In this document: positions 1-5,994 of the stretch, piece by piece
Position numbering within the stretch: the stretch's first letter is position 1
Layout: every line of letters starts with the position of its first letter
Source of the DNA: an uncultured Lachnospiraceae bacterium
Lineage (GTDB): Bacteria; Bacillota; Clostridia; Lachnospirales; Lachnospiraceae
Assembly: GCA_900554925.1 (NCBI GenBank)
Contig: USJG01000071.1
Coordinates: forward strand, 1-11,189
DNA length: 11,189 nt
Reading direction: 5' to 3'
Notes under the pieces: model-generated
Seen by the model: the letters and a program-made list of their open reading frames with translations, nothing else
Told to the model about the DNA's origin: nothing
Databases searched by the model: none
Made by a program: the position numbers and the translations under genes

Positions 1-1121
1 TCACAGGATGGATGCCTGAAATTAGCAGTAGGGCCGCCTACGTCATGAATGTAGCCTTTAAAATCCGGGTCCTTAATCATCCTTTCTGCTTCTTTTAATA
101 GGGACTCATGGCTTCTGACCTGTACGATCCTACCCTGATGAAAGGTGAGCGCGCAAAAGCTGCAGCCTCCAAAGCAGCCTCTGTTGCTGATCAGCGAAAA
201 TTTAATTTCCGATATGGCGGGCACACCGCCTTTTTCCTCATAAGAAGGATGATAAGTCCTCATATAAGGCAAATCATAAACCTCATCCATTTCCTCTGTG
301 GAAAGAGGCTTCTGCGGTGGATTCTGAACCACATAAATGCCGCCGCAATATTCTTCTGCAAGGGTTCCTGCGGTAAAAGGATCCGTATTTTGATACTGTA
401 TTCCAAAGCTTTCTGCATATTTTCGGGGGTCTGCTTTCATTTCCTCATATCCGGGAAGCAGGATCGCATTATATTTTTCATCTGCAAATCCCATAATACC
501 GGAAATATCCCTGGTCTTATAAACGGTTCCCGCAATATAGGTAATATCCTTAATGTCAATTCCGCCATCAAGAGCGTCAGCAATTTCTACAATAGAACGT
601 TCTCCCATGCCATAAGAAATTAAATCTGCCTGACTATCTAAAAGGATCGACCGCTTCAGGGAATTGCTCCAATAATCATAATGGGCCAGCCTTCTAAGGC
701 TTGCTTCAATTCCGCCGATGATGACAGGAACATCTTTATATTTCCGGCGGATCAGATTTCCGTATACGACGGTGGCATAATCCGGACGTTTTCCCATCAC
801 TCCGCCAGGGGTATAGGCATCTTTGGGACGTCTTTTTTTAGATACAAAGTAATGGTTTACCATGGAATCCATATTGCCGCCTGAAACAATAAAGGCAAGT
901 CTGGGCTTTCCCAATATGGCAATGCTGTTTTCATCTCTCCAGTCCGGCTGGGAAATAATTCCCACATGATAGCCATGGGCCTCTAATATACGGCTGATAA
1001 TGGCATGTCCAAAGGAGGGATGATCCACATAGGCATCTCCGATAATATATACAAAATCCAGTTGCTCAATTCCTCTGTCTGTCATATCCTGTCTGGAAAC
1101 AGGCAAAAAACCATCTTTCAA
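1..1121 (-). CDS. ygiQ: YgiQ-family radical SAM protein, N-terminal 373 residues (C-terminus outside window)
   Basis: This is the N-terminal half of a YgiQ-type radical SAM protein; the family is usually about 600-740 residues and its precise reaction is not established. Reading leftwards from 1121, the frame stays open to the window edge. It shows the YgiQ N-terminal domain, including GDAYVDHPSFG, GNMDSMVN, GGIEASLRR and AHYDYWS. The 4Fe-4S/SAM cysteine motif follows as GCFGGCSFCAL, with Cys316, Cys320 and Cys323 (CX3CX2C). The last visible residues, GYIHDVGGPTANFR, are also family-typical. The start is a TTG at 1119-1121, chosen because AGGAGG lies 5 nt upstream and the protein aligns from that point; no better ATG is present. 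It is the third gene of a minus-strand unit, and its ribosome binding site overlaps the stop of the HAD gene. Family assignment is firm; function is not. Confidence 0.93.
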   Translation of the reverse strand, partial: MKDGFLPVSRQDMTDRGIEQLDFVYIIGDAYVDHPSFGHAIISRILEAHGYHVGIISQPDWRDENSIAILGKPRLAFIVSGGNMDSMVNHYFVSKKRRPKDAYTPGGVMGKRPDYATVVYGNLIRRKYKDVPVIIGGIEASLRRLAHYDYWSNSLKRSILLDSQADLISYGMGERSIVEIADALDGGIDIKDITYIAGTVYKTRDISGIMGFADEKYNAILLPGYEEMKADPRKYAESFGIQYQNTDPFTAGTLAEEYCGGIYVVQNPPQKPLSTEEMDEVYDLPYMRTYHPSYEEKGGVPAISEIKFSLISNRGCFGGCSFCALTFHQGRIVQVRSHESLLKEAERMIKDPDFKGYIHDVGGPTANFRHPSC

Positions 1122-1126
1122 CGAAA

Positions 1127-1132
1127 CCTCCT
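1127..1132 (-). promoter_or_regulatory. Shine-Dalgarno AGGAGG of the YgiQ gene, overlapping the upstream stop codon
   Basis: On the minus strand the sequence reads TAGGAGG followed by TTTCG and then TTG. The TAG that ends the HAD phosphatase gene (1131-1133) shares bases with the AGGAGG. The 5 nt spacer to TTG at 1121 supports this non-ATG start. A ribosome terminating on the upstream gene would sit on this site, which suggests translational coupling (inference). Confidence 0.8.
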
Positions 1133-1784
1133 AAAGTCCTGCCACAATATCAAAATAATCTGTGATAAAATAATCTGAAAGTCTCTTTTTCTCAACATCC
1201 TGATGCCGGGAATAGGCATCCTCCACGGCGCAGACCTTCATTCCCGCCGACTTGCCTGCTAAAATGCCAGGAACAATATCTTCAAAAACAAGACATTTCA
1301 CAGGATCCGTACCACACCTTTTTGCCGCCTCCAAATAGACATCGGGAGCCGGCTTTCCTTTCTCTACATCACACCCTGTGACGATACTGTCAAAATAATC
1401 CATCAGCCCGTGAACACCAATTACATTTTCTACTAGCTCTCTGGAATTGCTGGTTGCGATTCCAAGCTTGATTTCATTTTCATGGCAGTATTCCACAAAT
1501 TCTCTTGCTCCCCTTTTTAATGGGACATGATGGGTATATTTGTCCCATGCCATACGGTTCCAGTCCTCTTTGATCTGTTCCACCGAATCCGGTATCTTGA
1601 ATCTTTTCTTAAAATAAACTGCTGTTTCCGTGAAGCTCATGCCTTCAATATCAGCCTGGAGCTGCTCCGGCAGGGAAATTCCAAATTTACTTAAGTATTC
1701 AATATCAATATCTCTCCAAATCCACATGGAGTCTACCAATGAGCCATCTAAATCAAACAATACCGCTTCTATATCTTTGAGCAT
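1131..1784 (-). CDS. HAD-superfamily (subfamily IA) phosphatase / beta-phosphoglucomutase-like
   Basis: This 217-residue cytosolic haloacid-dehalogenase-type hydrolase probably dephosphorylates a small phosphorylated metabolite through an aspartyl-phosphate intermediate. All four HAD motifs are visible. Motif I is FDLDGSLVDS, with nucleophile Asp11 and acid/base Asp13. Motif II is GIATSN near 109-113. Motif III is KGKPAPD, with Lys144. Motif IV is VFEDIVPGI, with Glu168 and Asp169. The segment between motifs I and II, about residues 16-90, is the helical cap typical of class C1. KPAPDVYLEAA and the FED motif resemble the phosphoglycolate phosphatase/beta-phosphoglucomutase branch, but the substrate cannot be read from the sequence. 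The ATG overlaps the 3' end of the pseudouridine synthase gene by 16 nt, with AGAGGT about 10 nt upstream, so co-transcription and coupled translation are likely. RNA-modification neighbours do not by themselves indicate a substrate. Confidence 0.9.
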   Translation of the reverse strand: MLKDIEAVLFDLDGSLVDSMWIWRDIDIEYLSKFGISLPEQLQADIEGMSFTETAVYFKKRFKIPDSVEQIKEDWNRMAWDKYTHHVPLKRGAREFVEYCHENEIKLGIATSNSRELVENVIGVHGLMDYFDSIVTGCDVEKGKPAPDVYLEAAKRCGTDPVKCLVFEDIVPGILAGKSAGMKVCAVEDAYSRHQDVEKKRLSDYFITDYFDIVAGL

Positions 1785-2506
1785 AATGCATTAACCTCTT
1801 CCTGTTTTAACTTTCGTATCTGTCCCTCCCTTAAACCTTCGTCCAGCGTAAGGGTTCCCATAGACAAACGCTTTAAGAAAACAACCTCTGCCCCCACCCC
1901 ATGGAACATTCGTTTTACCTGATGATATTTTCCCTCAGTGATCGTGATACAGCACTGACTTCCTGACCAGTCTTCCAGGACCGCAGGCAGTGTTTTTTCC
2001 TCCGGGCCTATCATCACGCCTTCCTCCAGGCATTTTATCATTTCACTGCTGATGGGTTTATCCGTTCTCACAAAATATTTCTTAGGCACGTGCTTTTTGG
2101 GAGAAAGCAGACTGTGGGCCAGCTCTCCGTTATTGGTTAAAAGCAAAAGTCCCACCGTATCCTTATCCAGACGCCCTACTGGAAAAATATCCTTTAAGGG
2201 AATACCGGCAAGGTCTCCATGGCAGTCTTTTAAAAGTTCATGGCGCAGCACATCCAGAACTGTCTGCTCCTTTTCATCCCATGTTGCCGTGATTACGCCG
2301 TGGGGTTTGTTCATCATATAATAAACATAAGGGGAATATTTGTATTCTTTTCCCTGACAGGTAACCACAGCACTGTACTCATCCACATGGGTTTCCGGTT
2401 TTTTGATTATTTTGCCGTCAACACAAACCTGTCCCTTTTTTATCAGCTCTTTTACCTGGCTTCTGGAGCCTATATTCATTTCGCATAATAATCTGTCAAT
2501 TCTCAT
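1769..2506 (-). CDS. rsuA: RsuA-family 16S rRNA pseudouridine synthase
   Basis: This enzyme isomerises a uridine in rRNA to pseudouridine; RsuA itself acts on U516 of 16S rRNA. From the chosen start it has 245 residues. An S4 RNA-binding domain occupies about residues 1-45 (MRIDRLLCEMNIGSRSQV, then a KKGQVCVDG turn). The catalytic domain carries GRLDKDTVGLLLLTNNG with the nucleophile Asp114, then TEGKYHQVKRMF (about 190-201) and LREGQIRKL (about 225-233). The start at 2506 is preferred because family members begin MR(I/L)D. An in-frame ATG at 2518 would add MIIF, but it falls inside a probable -10 box. Neither start has a recognisable ribosome binding site. It is the first gene of a three-gene minus-strand unit with the HAD and YgiQ genes. 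The RsuA and RluB/E/F branches are close, so the exact uridine is inferred from best resemblance. Confidence 0.9.
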   Translation of the reverse strand: MRIDRLLCEMNIGSRSQVKELIKKGQVCVDGKIIKKPETHVDEYSAVVTCQGKEYKYSPYVYYMMNKPHGVITATWDEKEQTVLDVLRHELLKDCHGDLAGIPLKDIFPVGRLDKDTVGLLLLTNNGELAHSLLSPKKHVPKKYFVRTDKPISSEMIKCLEEGVMIGPEEKTLPAVLEDWSGSQCCITITEGKYHQVKRMFHGVGAEVVFLKRLSMGTLTLDEGLREGQIRKLKQEEVNALCSKI

Positions 2507-2511
2507 AAATA
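2483..2511 (+). promoter_or_regulatory. Possible sigma-E-like promoter for the ylbJ-like gene
   Basis: GCATAAT at 2483-2489 and CATAAATA at 2504-2511 are separated by 14 nt. This resembles the Bacillus sigma-E pattern (KMATATT, 14-15 nt, CATACAAT), with one mismatch in the -35 and three in the -10. Transcription would begin near 2518, giving a leader of about 27 nt before the ATG at 2545. B. subtilis ylbJ belongs to the sigma-E regulon, which motivated the search. The region is AT-rich, so a chance match is quite possible. Confidence 0.25.
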
Positions 2512-2513
2512 TT

Positions 2514-2542
2514 ATCATAACACAAATCGGGAAAAGAGCCTA
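2514..2542 (-). promoter_or_regulatory. Candidate extended -10 promoter of the rsuA-HAD-ygiQ unit
   Basis: On the minus strand TGTTATGAT (2522 down to 2514) matches an extended -10 element, TGn followed by TATGAT, five of six to TATAAT. A 17 nt spacer upstream gives TAGGCT at 2542-2537, a weak -35 with three of six matches. A 7 nt discriminator (AATATTT) then leads directly to the ATG at 2506, so transcription would begin at or next to the start codon. The assignment rests on pattern only. Confidence 0.4.
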
Positions 2543-2544
2543 TC

Positions 2545-3483
2545 ATGAAACTAAAATTTTATATTTACACGATTCTTGCATTTTTACTCACTGCAATTAT
2601 TTTATCTTTTCCCTCAGATTGCCTTTCTTTTTCTTTAAATGGCTTAAATCTCTGGTTTGAGCGAATGATACCCACCCTTTTTCCTTTTATGGTTCTTTCC
2701 GGCATCATGATCCGCATGAATCTGACCGCTTCCTTTGTTAAGCTGTTAAATCCCATATTAGGAAAGCTTTTCAGGCTAAACTCCCAGTGTATTTACGGTA
2801 TCGTCATCGGATTCTTATGCGGTTTTCCAATGGGTGCCCATGTGGCCGCCCAGCTTTATGAGCAAAAACAAATCACAAAATCCGAAGCCTCTCTCCTGCT
2901 TTCCTTCTGTAATAACATAGGCCCTGTTTATTTTTTAAGCTTTGTACTGCCAACTCTTAAATTAAGCGGCAGGGCTCCTTATTTATTTGCCATGTATGGG
3001 CTGCCCTTCCTTTATGGCCTGTTTTTGCGTTATGTCATCTACCAAAAGGATATTCCACCCTCCGGACGCTTACAGCCTGCTTATAATACCTCCCTGCCTT
3101 TACTTAAGGCGCTGGACGAGTCCGTGTTTGGTTCCCTTGCCAGCATAGCCAAATTAGGAGGCTACATGATCTTTTTTAATCTATTATTTATTCTTCCCTG
3201 GCTTGCAGTCCATATCCTTCCTGTTGATGCTGAAACCGGGACAATACTTACAGGAGGGGCCGGATGTCTGCTTGAAATTACAGGCGGCATCGGCCTTCTT
3301 AAAAACAGGGCGCCTCTTTGGGTATTATGTGTTCTTCCTTTCGGCGGCTTTTCCTGTATTGTCCAGACCTACAGCATGATCAGGGATACCGATTTATCCA
3401 TTACAGAATATATCATGCATAAAATGATCCTGACAGCAGCTACCGTCTTTTATTACCTCTTATTAACTGGAATATCATTTTAG
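2545..3483 (+). CDS. ylbJ: YlbJ-like sporulation integral membrane protein (nucleoside-recognition/Gate domain)
   Basis: This 312-residue polytopic membrane protein has about eight hydrophobic segments, near residues 5-22, 42-57, 83-104, 122-137, 145-166, 205-224, 234-252 and 295-310. The stretch GFLCGFPMGAHVAAQLYE, then KQITKSEA and LLSFCNNIGPVYF (about 89-130), is characteristic of YlbJ and Gate-domain proteins. A second, weaker copy of the pattern is FGGFSCIVQ followed by DLSITEY (about 266-289). B. subtilis YlbJ is needed for efficient sporulation but its transported substrate is unknown; it is longer, about 400 residues. This is the only plus-strand gene here. It starts 38 bp from the divergent rsuA start and ends inside the convergent amidase gene. 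Only a weak purine stretch (GGGAAAAGAG, 2529-2538) precedes the ATG. Family membership is fairly secure; a sporulation role is inferred by homology. Confidence 0.82.
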   Translation: MKLKFYIYTILAFLLTAIILSFPSDCLSFSLNGLNLWFERMIPTLFPFMVLSGIMIRMNLTASFVKLLNPILGKLFRLNSQCIYGIVIGFLCGFPMGAHVAAQLYEQKQITKSEASLLLSFCNNIGPVYFLSFVLPTLKLSGRAPYLFAMYGLPFLYGLFLRYVIYQKDIPPSGRLQPAYNTSLPLLKALDESVFGSLASIAKLGGYMIFFNLLFILPWLAVHILPVDAETGTILTGGAGCLLEITGGIGLLKNRAPLWVLCVLPFGGFSCIVQTYSMIRDTDLSITEYIMHKMILTAATVFYYLLLTGISF

Positions 3484-4711
3484 ACATAAAGAACGCCACA
3501 AAAAACATACACCCGAAAATTCCCAAAATGATAAGCACAACAGGTATGATCTCCGGGGCTGTGTCGTCTTTATTCCGGGCGGTATCCTCCAGATTCTCCG
3601 TTTCTGCTATTTTAAGGGAGTCAGCCTGTTCTTCCTGGATTTCAAGAATAATTTCATTGCTCTCTGTCCATACATCAAATCCGTTTCCGGCACCGGCCCG
3701 CAATACAATTTGTTCATCAAAAGGCACCTTTATGGTAAAGGTATAGGTTTGATCTGATTGGTTCCATGCGTCTGTTCTGGGCCATGCTTCCGGCATGGAG
3801 TACGTATTTCCCCCGTCATAGCTGTAATTATAATACAGAATATAGCTGTCTGAATCCTCTGCCTCCATGTTGATGGTTATTTCTCCGGTTTCTTTATTTA
3901 TGTCTGCCACCTCAATATGGCACAGCTCCGGCTCTGTTTTATCAGGCGCTACCATGCCGGAGGGAACTGTGGTTTCCGGCACCGGATAATCGCTGTAATC
4001 TACTCCCAGCGTTTCCGACCGGAGCCGGAAGTACTTTGCCACAGCCAGGGCATCCAGACGTCCAAATTCCTTAAGCTGTTCCTCTCCCTGCTGATAAAAT
4101 TTCTGATCCTTTATATGATCCAGATGGCAATGCTCAATCAATACAGAGGGCACCTGCTCTCTGGAGCAATATCTCAATATCCCATAATAGTTATCGCCCC
4201 TGTCATTCAGTCTGGTCTTGATTCCTCTGGAATACATCCCTATTCCGGTCAGCTCCGCCATCTGAATCTGGGCAAAGGAATAGCCCCTGGCATAATACTC
4301 TCCGCCAGCCGGCACCCATACTTCGGCTCCGAAAAGATCGTGCTTATCCGACATATTAAAATGCAGACAGAAAAGAAAGTCAGCATTTTTCTCTTTGGCA
4401 AACAATGCCCTTTGCTCAAGGCTCATATCCATATCTGTATCATGGGTCAGATAAACCGTCACCTGATCGTATTTTTCAAGTTCTTCCTTCATAGCCATGG
4501 CAGTTACCATGGTCATATCCTTCTCCGTGTATTCCCCGTATTCCGCACCCAGATTTTCCCCTCCATGACCGGGATCTATAACAATCACCAGCGATTCTTC
4601 TGCCTTAACTGAAAATGAGAAAAAAAGAAAAACTGTTACCAGCACGCAAAAAATGCCTGTCCCATTTAATATAACCCTCAATTTACTTTTGTTTAAACGA
4701 TTCTGATTCAT
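3440..4711 (-). CDS. Secreted, membrane-anchored N-acetylmuramoyl-L-alanine amidase (Amidase_3)
   Basis: This zinc amidase cuts the bond between N-acetylmuramic acid and L-alanine in peptidoglycan. Numbered from the ATG at 4711 (423 residues), a signal peptide spans about 1-37 and ends SVKA before EE. The Amidase_3 domain runs about 41-228: VIDPGHGGENLGAEYG with zinc ligand His49, Glu63 in YTEKDM, CLHFN with ligand His117, and VLIEHCH with catalytic Glu193. A linker (about 235-262) leads to a beta-rich Ig/fibronectin-like region (about 264-357), an acidic stretch, a hydrophobic helix (about 388-412), and a basic tail ending RGNKRR. The C-terminus therefore probably anchors the enzyme in the membrane. 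ATG 4711 is favoured over GTG 4723 because AGGA lies 5 nt upstream. The gene follows a terminator and overlaps the end of ylbJ by 44 bp. CwlD-type spore-cortex or division roles are possible but unproven. Confidence 0.9.
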   Translation of the reverse strand: MNQNRLNKSKLRVILNGTGIFCVLVTVFLFFSFSVKAEESLVIVIDPGHGGENLGAEYGEYTEKDMTMVTAMAMKEELEKYDQVTVYLTHDTDMDMSLEQRALFAKEKNADFLFCLHFNMSDKHDLFGAEVWVPAGGEYYARGYSFAQIQMAELTGIGMYSRGIKTRLNDRGDNYYGILRYCSREQVPSVLIEHCHLDHIKDQKFYQQGEEQLKEFGRLDALAVAKYFRLRSETLGVDYSDYPVPETTVPSGMVAPDKTEPELCHIEVADINKETGEITINMEAEDSDSYILYYNYSYDGGNTYSMPEAWPRTDAWNQSDQTYTFTIKVPFDEQIVLRAGAGNGFDVWTESNEIILEIQEEQADSLKIAETENLEDTARNKDDTAPEIIPVVLIILGIFGCMFFVAFFMSKMIFQLIRGNKRR

Positions 4712-4716
4712 GCTGA

Positions 4717-4720
4717 TCCT
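4717..4720 (-). promoter_or_regulatory. Ribosome binding site AGGA deciding the amidase start
   Basis: AGGA on the minus strand is followed by TCAGC and the ATG at 4711, a good 5 nt spacing. The in-frame GTG at 4723 has only AGGT 10 nt upstream. If the GTG were used the protein would gain four residues (MRIS) ahead of the signal peptide. Confidence 0.55.
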
Positions 4721-4723
4721 CAC

Positions 4724-4828
4724 ATTAACTATTACCTGACCGAATCCTGTTCCGAAGGAATTTCCTGTTATACAAAAAACCCGGCTTACTTTTAGCGGTA
4801 AGCCGGGTCAGCCTTTACTTATAATGAA
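4724..4828. other. Only sizeable intergenic gap, between coiled-coil gene and amidase gene
   Basis: This 105 bp gap is the largest in the window. Its right half is the terminator hairpin. The left half (4724-4773) should hold the amidase promoter, but I see only a solitary TATAAC-like -10 on the minus strand (4767-4772), with no credible -35 at 16-18 nt. No small ORF with a ribosome binding site is evident. Confidence 0.6.
4774..4808 (-). terminator. Intrinsic terminator of the degV-topoisomerase-rsmD-coaD-coiled-coil unit
   Basis: An 11 bp perfect inverted repeat, ACCCGGCTTAC (4779-4789) and GTAAGCCGGGT (4798-4808), surrounds an 8 nt loop. In the minus-strand direction the hairpin is followed directly by a run of six T. 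It starts 20 nt beyond the stop of the coiled-coil gene. No T-run follows it on the plus strand, so it should act in one direction only. Confidence 0.93.
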
Positions 4829-5452
4829 TTAAATTAAATCCAGATTCAGATTGTCGGAGCTGCCATTTCCCGAAGAAGTCTCCGGCAAATCCTCTCCTGT
4901 ATATTCATCTGCCTCCGGAGGATTTAATTCCACTCTGTTTGCATTTACAATATCATTGTAATGGTTCAGTGCGCCGATAAAGCTTTCATAATGCTCCGCA
5001 GTGGTTTTCATGGTCTGCGTCATGAGATTTTCCACATTCGCAAGAATATCATCTGTGTACTGCATAGCCGCCATACGCATATTATTGGCCTCTGTGGTTG
5101 CGTTATCCAGAATTTCCTGGGCCTGCTGGGTTGCCATTTTTACAACCTCATTAGCCTGTGCGTAAGCCTGCTGCATGATCTCATGCTCATTAATAAGTTC
5201 ATTGGTGTGGATCGTCGCCTCATTAATCAACGCTTCCGCCTTGGCACGGGCATCATTTAAAATAGCTTCCTTGTTGCTGATAATCTTCTGATACCGTTTG
5301 ATCTCATCAGGAGTCTTCATGCGAAGTTCCCTTAAAAGCTCGTCTATTTCCTCTTTATTTACAATAATCTTGCTGTTTGAAAGAGGCTGGTATTTACAGC
5401 CGTCAATATAATCTTCAATCTCATCAATCAACTGTTCGATTCTGCTGCTCAT
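4829..5452 (-). CDS. Ala/Glu-rich coiled-coil protein next to coaD (AtpF/V-ATPase H-like or DivIVA-like; function unknown)
   Basis: This 207-residue cytosolic protein has no signal peptide and no membrane segment. It has a short N-terminal helical part (MSSRIEQLIDEIEDYIDGCKY), then KEEIDELLRELRMKTPDEI (about 33-51), which resembles the entry to a DivIVA-type coiled coil. A long heptad/hendecad helix follows (about 52-170), rich in Ala, Glu, Gln and Asn. Segments AILNDARAKAEALINEA (63-79) and EILDNATTEANNMRMAA (113-129) look like copies 50 residues apart. The tail (about 175-207) is acidic, Gly/Ser-containing and probably disordered. Similar sequences tend to be labelled ATPase or H+-ATPase subunit because of coiled-coil likeness, but no nucleotide-binding motif is present. 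It lies 14 nt after coaD with GGGGG upstream of its ATG and is last before the terminator. A scaffold or envelope/division role is conceivable; I do not recognise a defined function. Confidence 0.8.
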   Translation of the reverse strand: MSSRIEQLIDEIEDYIDGCKYQPLSNSKIIVNKEEIDELLRELRMKTPDEIKRYQKIISNKEAILNDARAKAEALINEATIHTNELINEHEIMQQAYAQANEVVKMATQQAQEILDNATTEANNMRMAAMQYTDDILANVENLMTQTMKTTAEHYESFIGALNHYNDIVNANRVELNPPEADEYTGEDLPETSSGNGSSDNLNLDLI

Positions 5453-5466
5453 GCGCTTACCCCCAT

Positions 5467-5958
5467 TTATTTCCTTTCATATCCAAATTTATGATACACA
5501 AGCTCTGCTACAAAATCAGGTACACACATGGAAATATCCCCATTAAAGCTTGCAATCTCCTTCACGCTGGAGGAGCTGAGATAAGCATATTCCAGACTGG
5601 TTGTAAGAAATACGGTATCTAATGCCCCGTCCGACAGCTTTGCATTGGTCTGTGCATTCTGAAGTTCATATTCAAAGTCAGTGATCGCCCGCAGTCCTCT
5701 GATAACCACATGGACATTTCTTGATCTGGCATAATCCACCAGAAGTCCGCTGAAGGATTCCACCTTTACGTTGGGGATATCCCTGACTGCTTCCTGTAAT
5801 ATCTTAACACGTTCTTCCACAGAAAACAATGGAGTCTTTAGTTTATTGTTCAAAACGCTGACTGTAAGCTCGTCAAAAATGTCAGCCGCGCGTCTGATCA
5901 CATCCAGGTGCCCGTAAGTGACCGGATCAAAACTTCCGGGATAGATAGCTGCTTTCAT
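5467..5958 (-). CDS. coaD: Phosphopantetheine adenylyltransferase
   Basis: CoaD (PPAT) transfers AMP from ATP to 4'-phosphopantetheine to give dephospho-CoA, the penultimate step of coenzyme A synthesis, in the cytosol. The 163-residue length is normal. The nucleotidyltransferase signature is YPGSFDPVTYGHLDV (6-20), with His17 of the (T/H)xGH motif. Lys41, corresponding to the E. coli substrate-binding Lys42, follows in NNKLKTPLF. VIRGLRAITDFEYE (85-98) and the C-terminal SSSSVKEIA motif (128-136) complete the family picture. The start is ATG 5958: AAGAGG lies 6 nt upstream and the protein then begins MKAAIYPGSFDP as in homologues. A GTG immediately upstream (5961) is too close to that site. 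It sits 36 nt after rsmD and 14 nt before the coiled-coil gene; an rsmD-coaD pair is common in Firmicutes. Confidence 0.97.
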   Translation of the reverse strand: MKAAIYPGSFDPVTYGHLDVIRRAADIFDELTVSVLNNKLKTPLFSVEERVKILQEAVRDIPNVKVESFSGLLVDYARSRNVHVVIRGLRAITDFEYELQNAQTNAKLSDGALDTVFLTTSLEYAYLSSSSVKEIASFNGDISMCVPDFVAELVYHKFGYERK

Positions 5959-5964
5959 CACAAT

Positions 5965-5970
5965 CCTCTT
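5965..5970 (-). promoter_or_regulatory. Ribosome binding site AAGAGG deciding the coaD start
   Basis: AAGAGG on the minus strand lies 6 nt before the ATG at 5958 and only 3 nt before the GTG at 5961. The spacing favours ATG, which also matches the usual N-terminus of the family. Confidence 0.7.
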
Positions 5971-5994
5971 TTCTGAAATTATAAGCTTATTTCT

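Noticed and set aside
108..623. Plus-strand open frame (171 codons) opposite the YgiQ gene
   Set aside because: The minus strand encodes the conserved YgiQ sequence including its CX3CX2C motif. The plus-strand frame has no ribosome binding site or recognisable domain.
3484..3530. A bidirectional terminator expected between the convergent ylbJ and amidase genes
   Set aside because: I looked for a GC-rich inverted repeat with T- or A-runs on either side of the overlap and found none. The A-run at 3499-3505 has no adjoining stem.
3917..4612. Long plus-strand open frame (231 codons) opposite the amidase gene
   Set aside because: Its translation is rich in Ile, Leu, His and Arg with no family likeness, and the opposite strand encodes a complete amidase with all catalytic residues. 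It is a shadow frame.
4712..4723. GTG 4723 as the amidase start
   Set aside because: The ATG at 4711 has AGGA at 5 nt spacing and gives a conventional signal peptide. The GTG is possible but less well supported.
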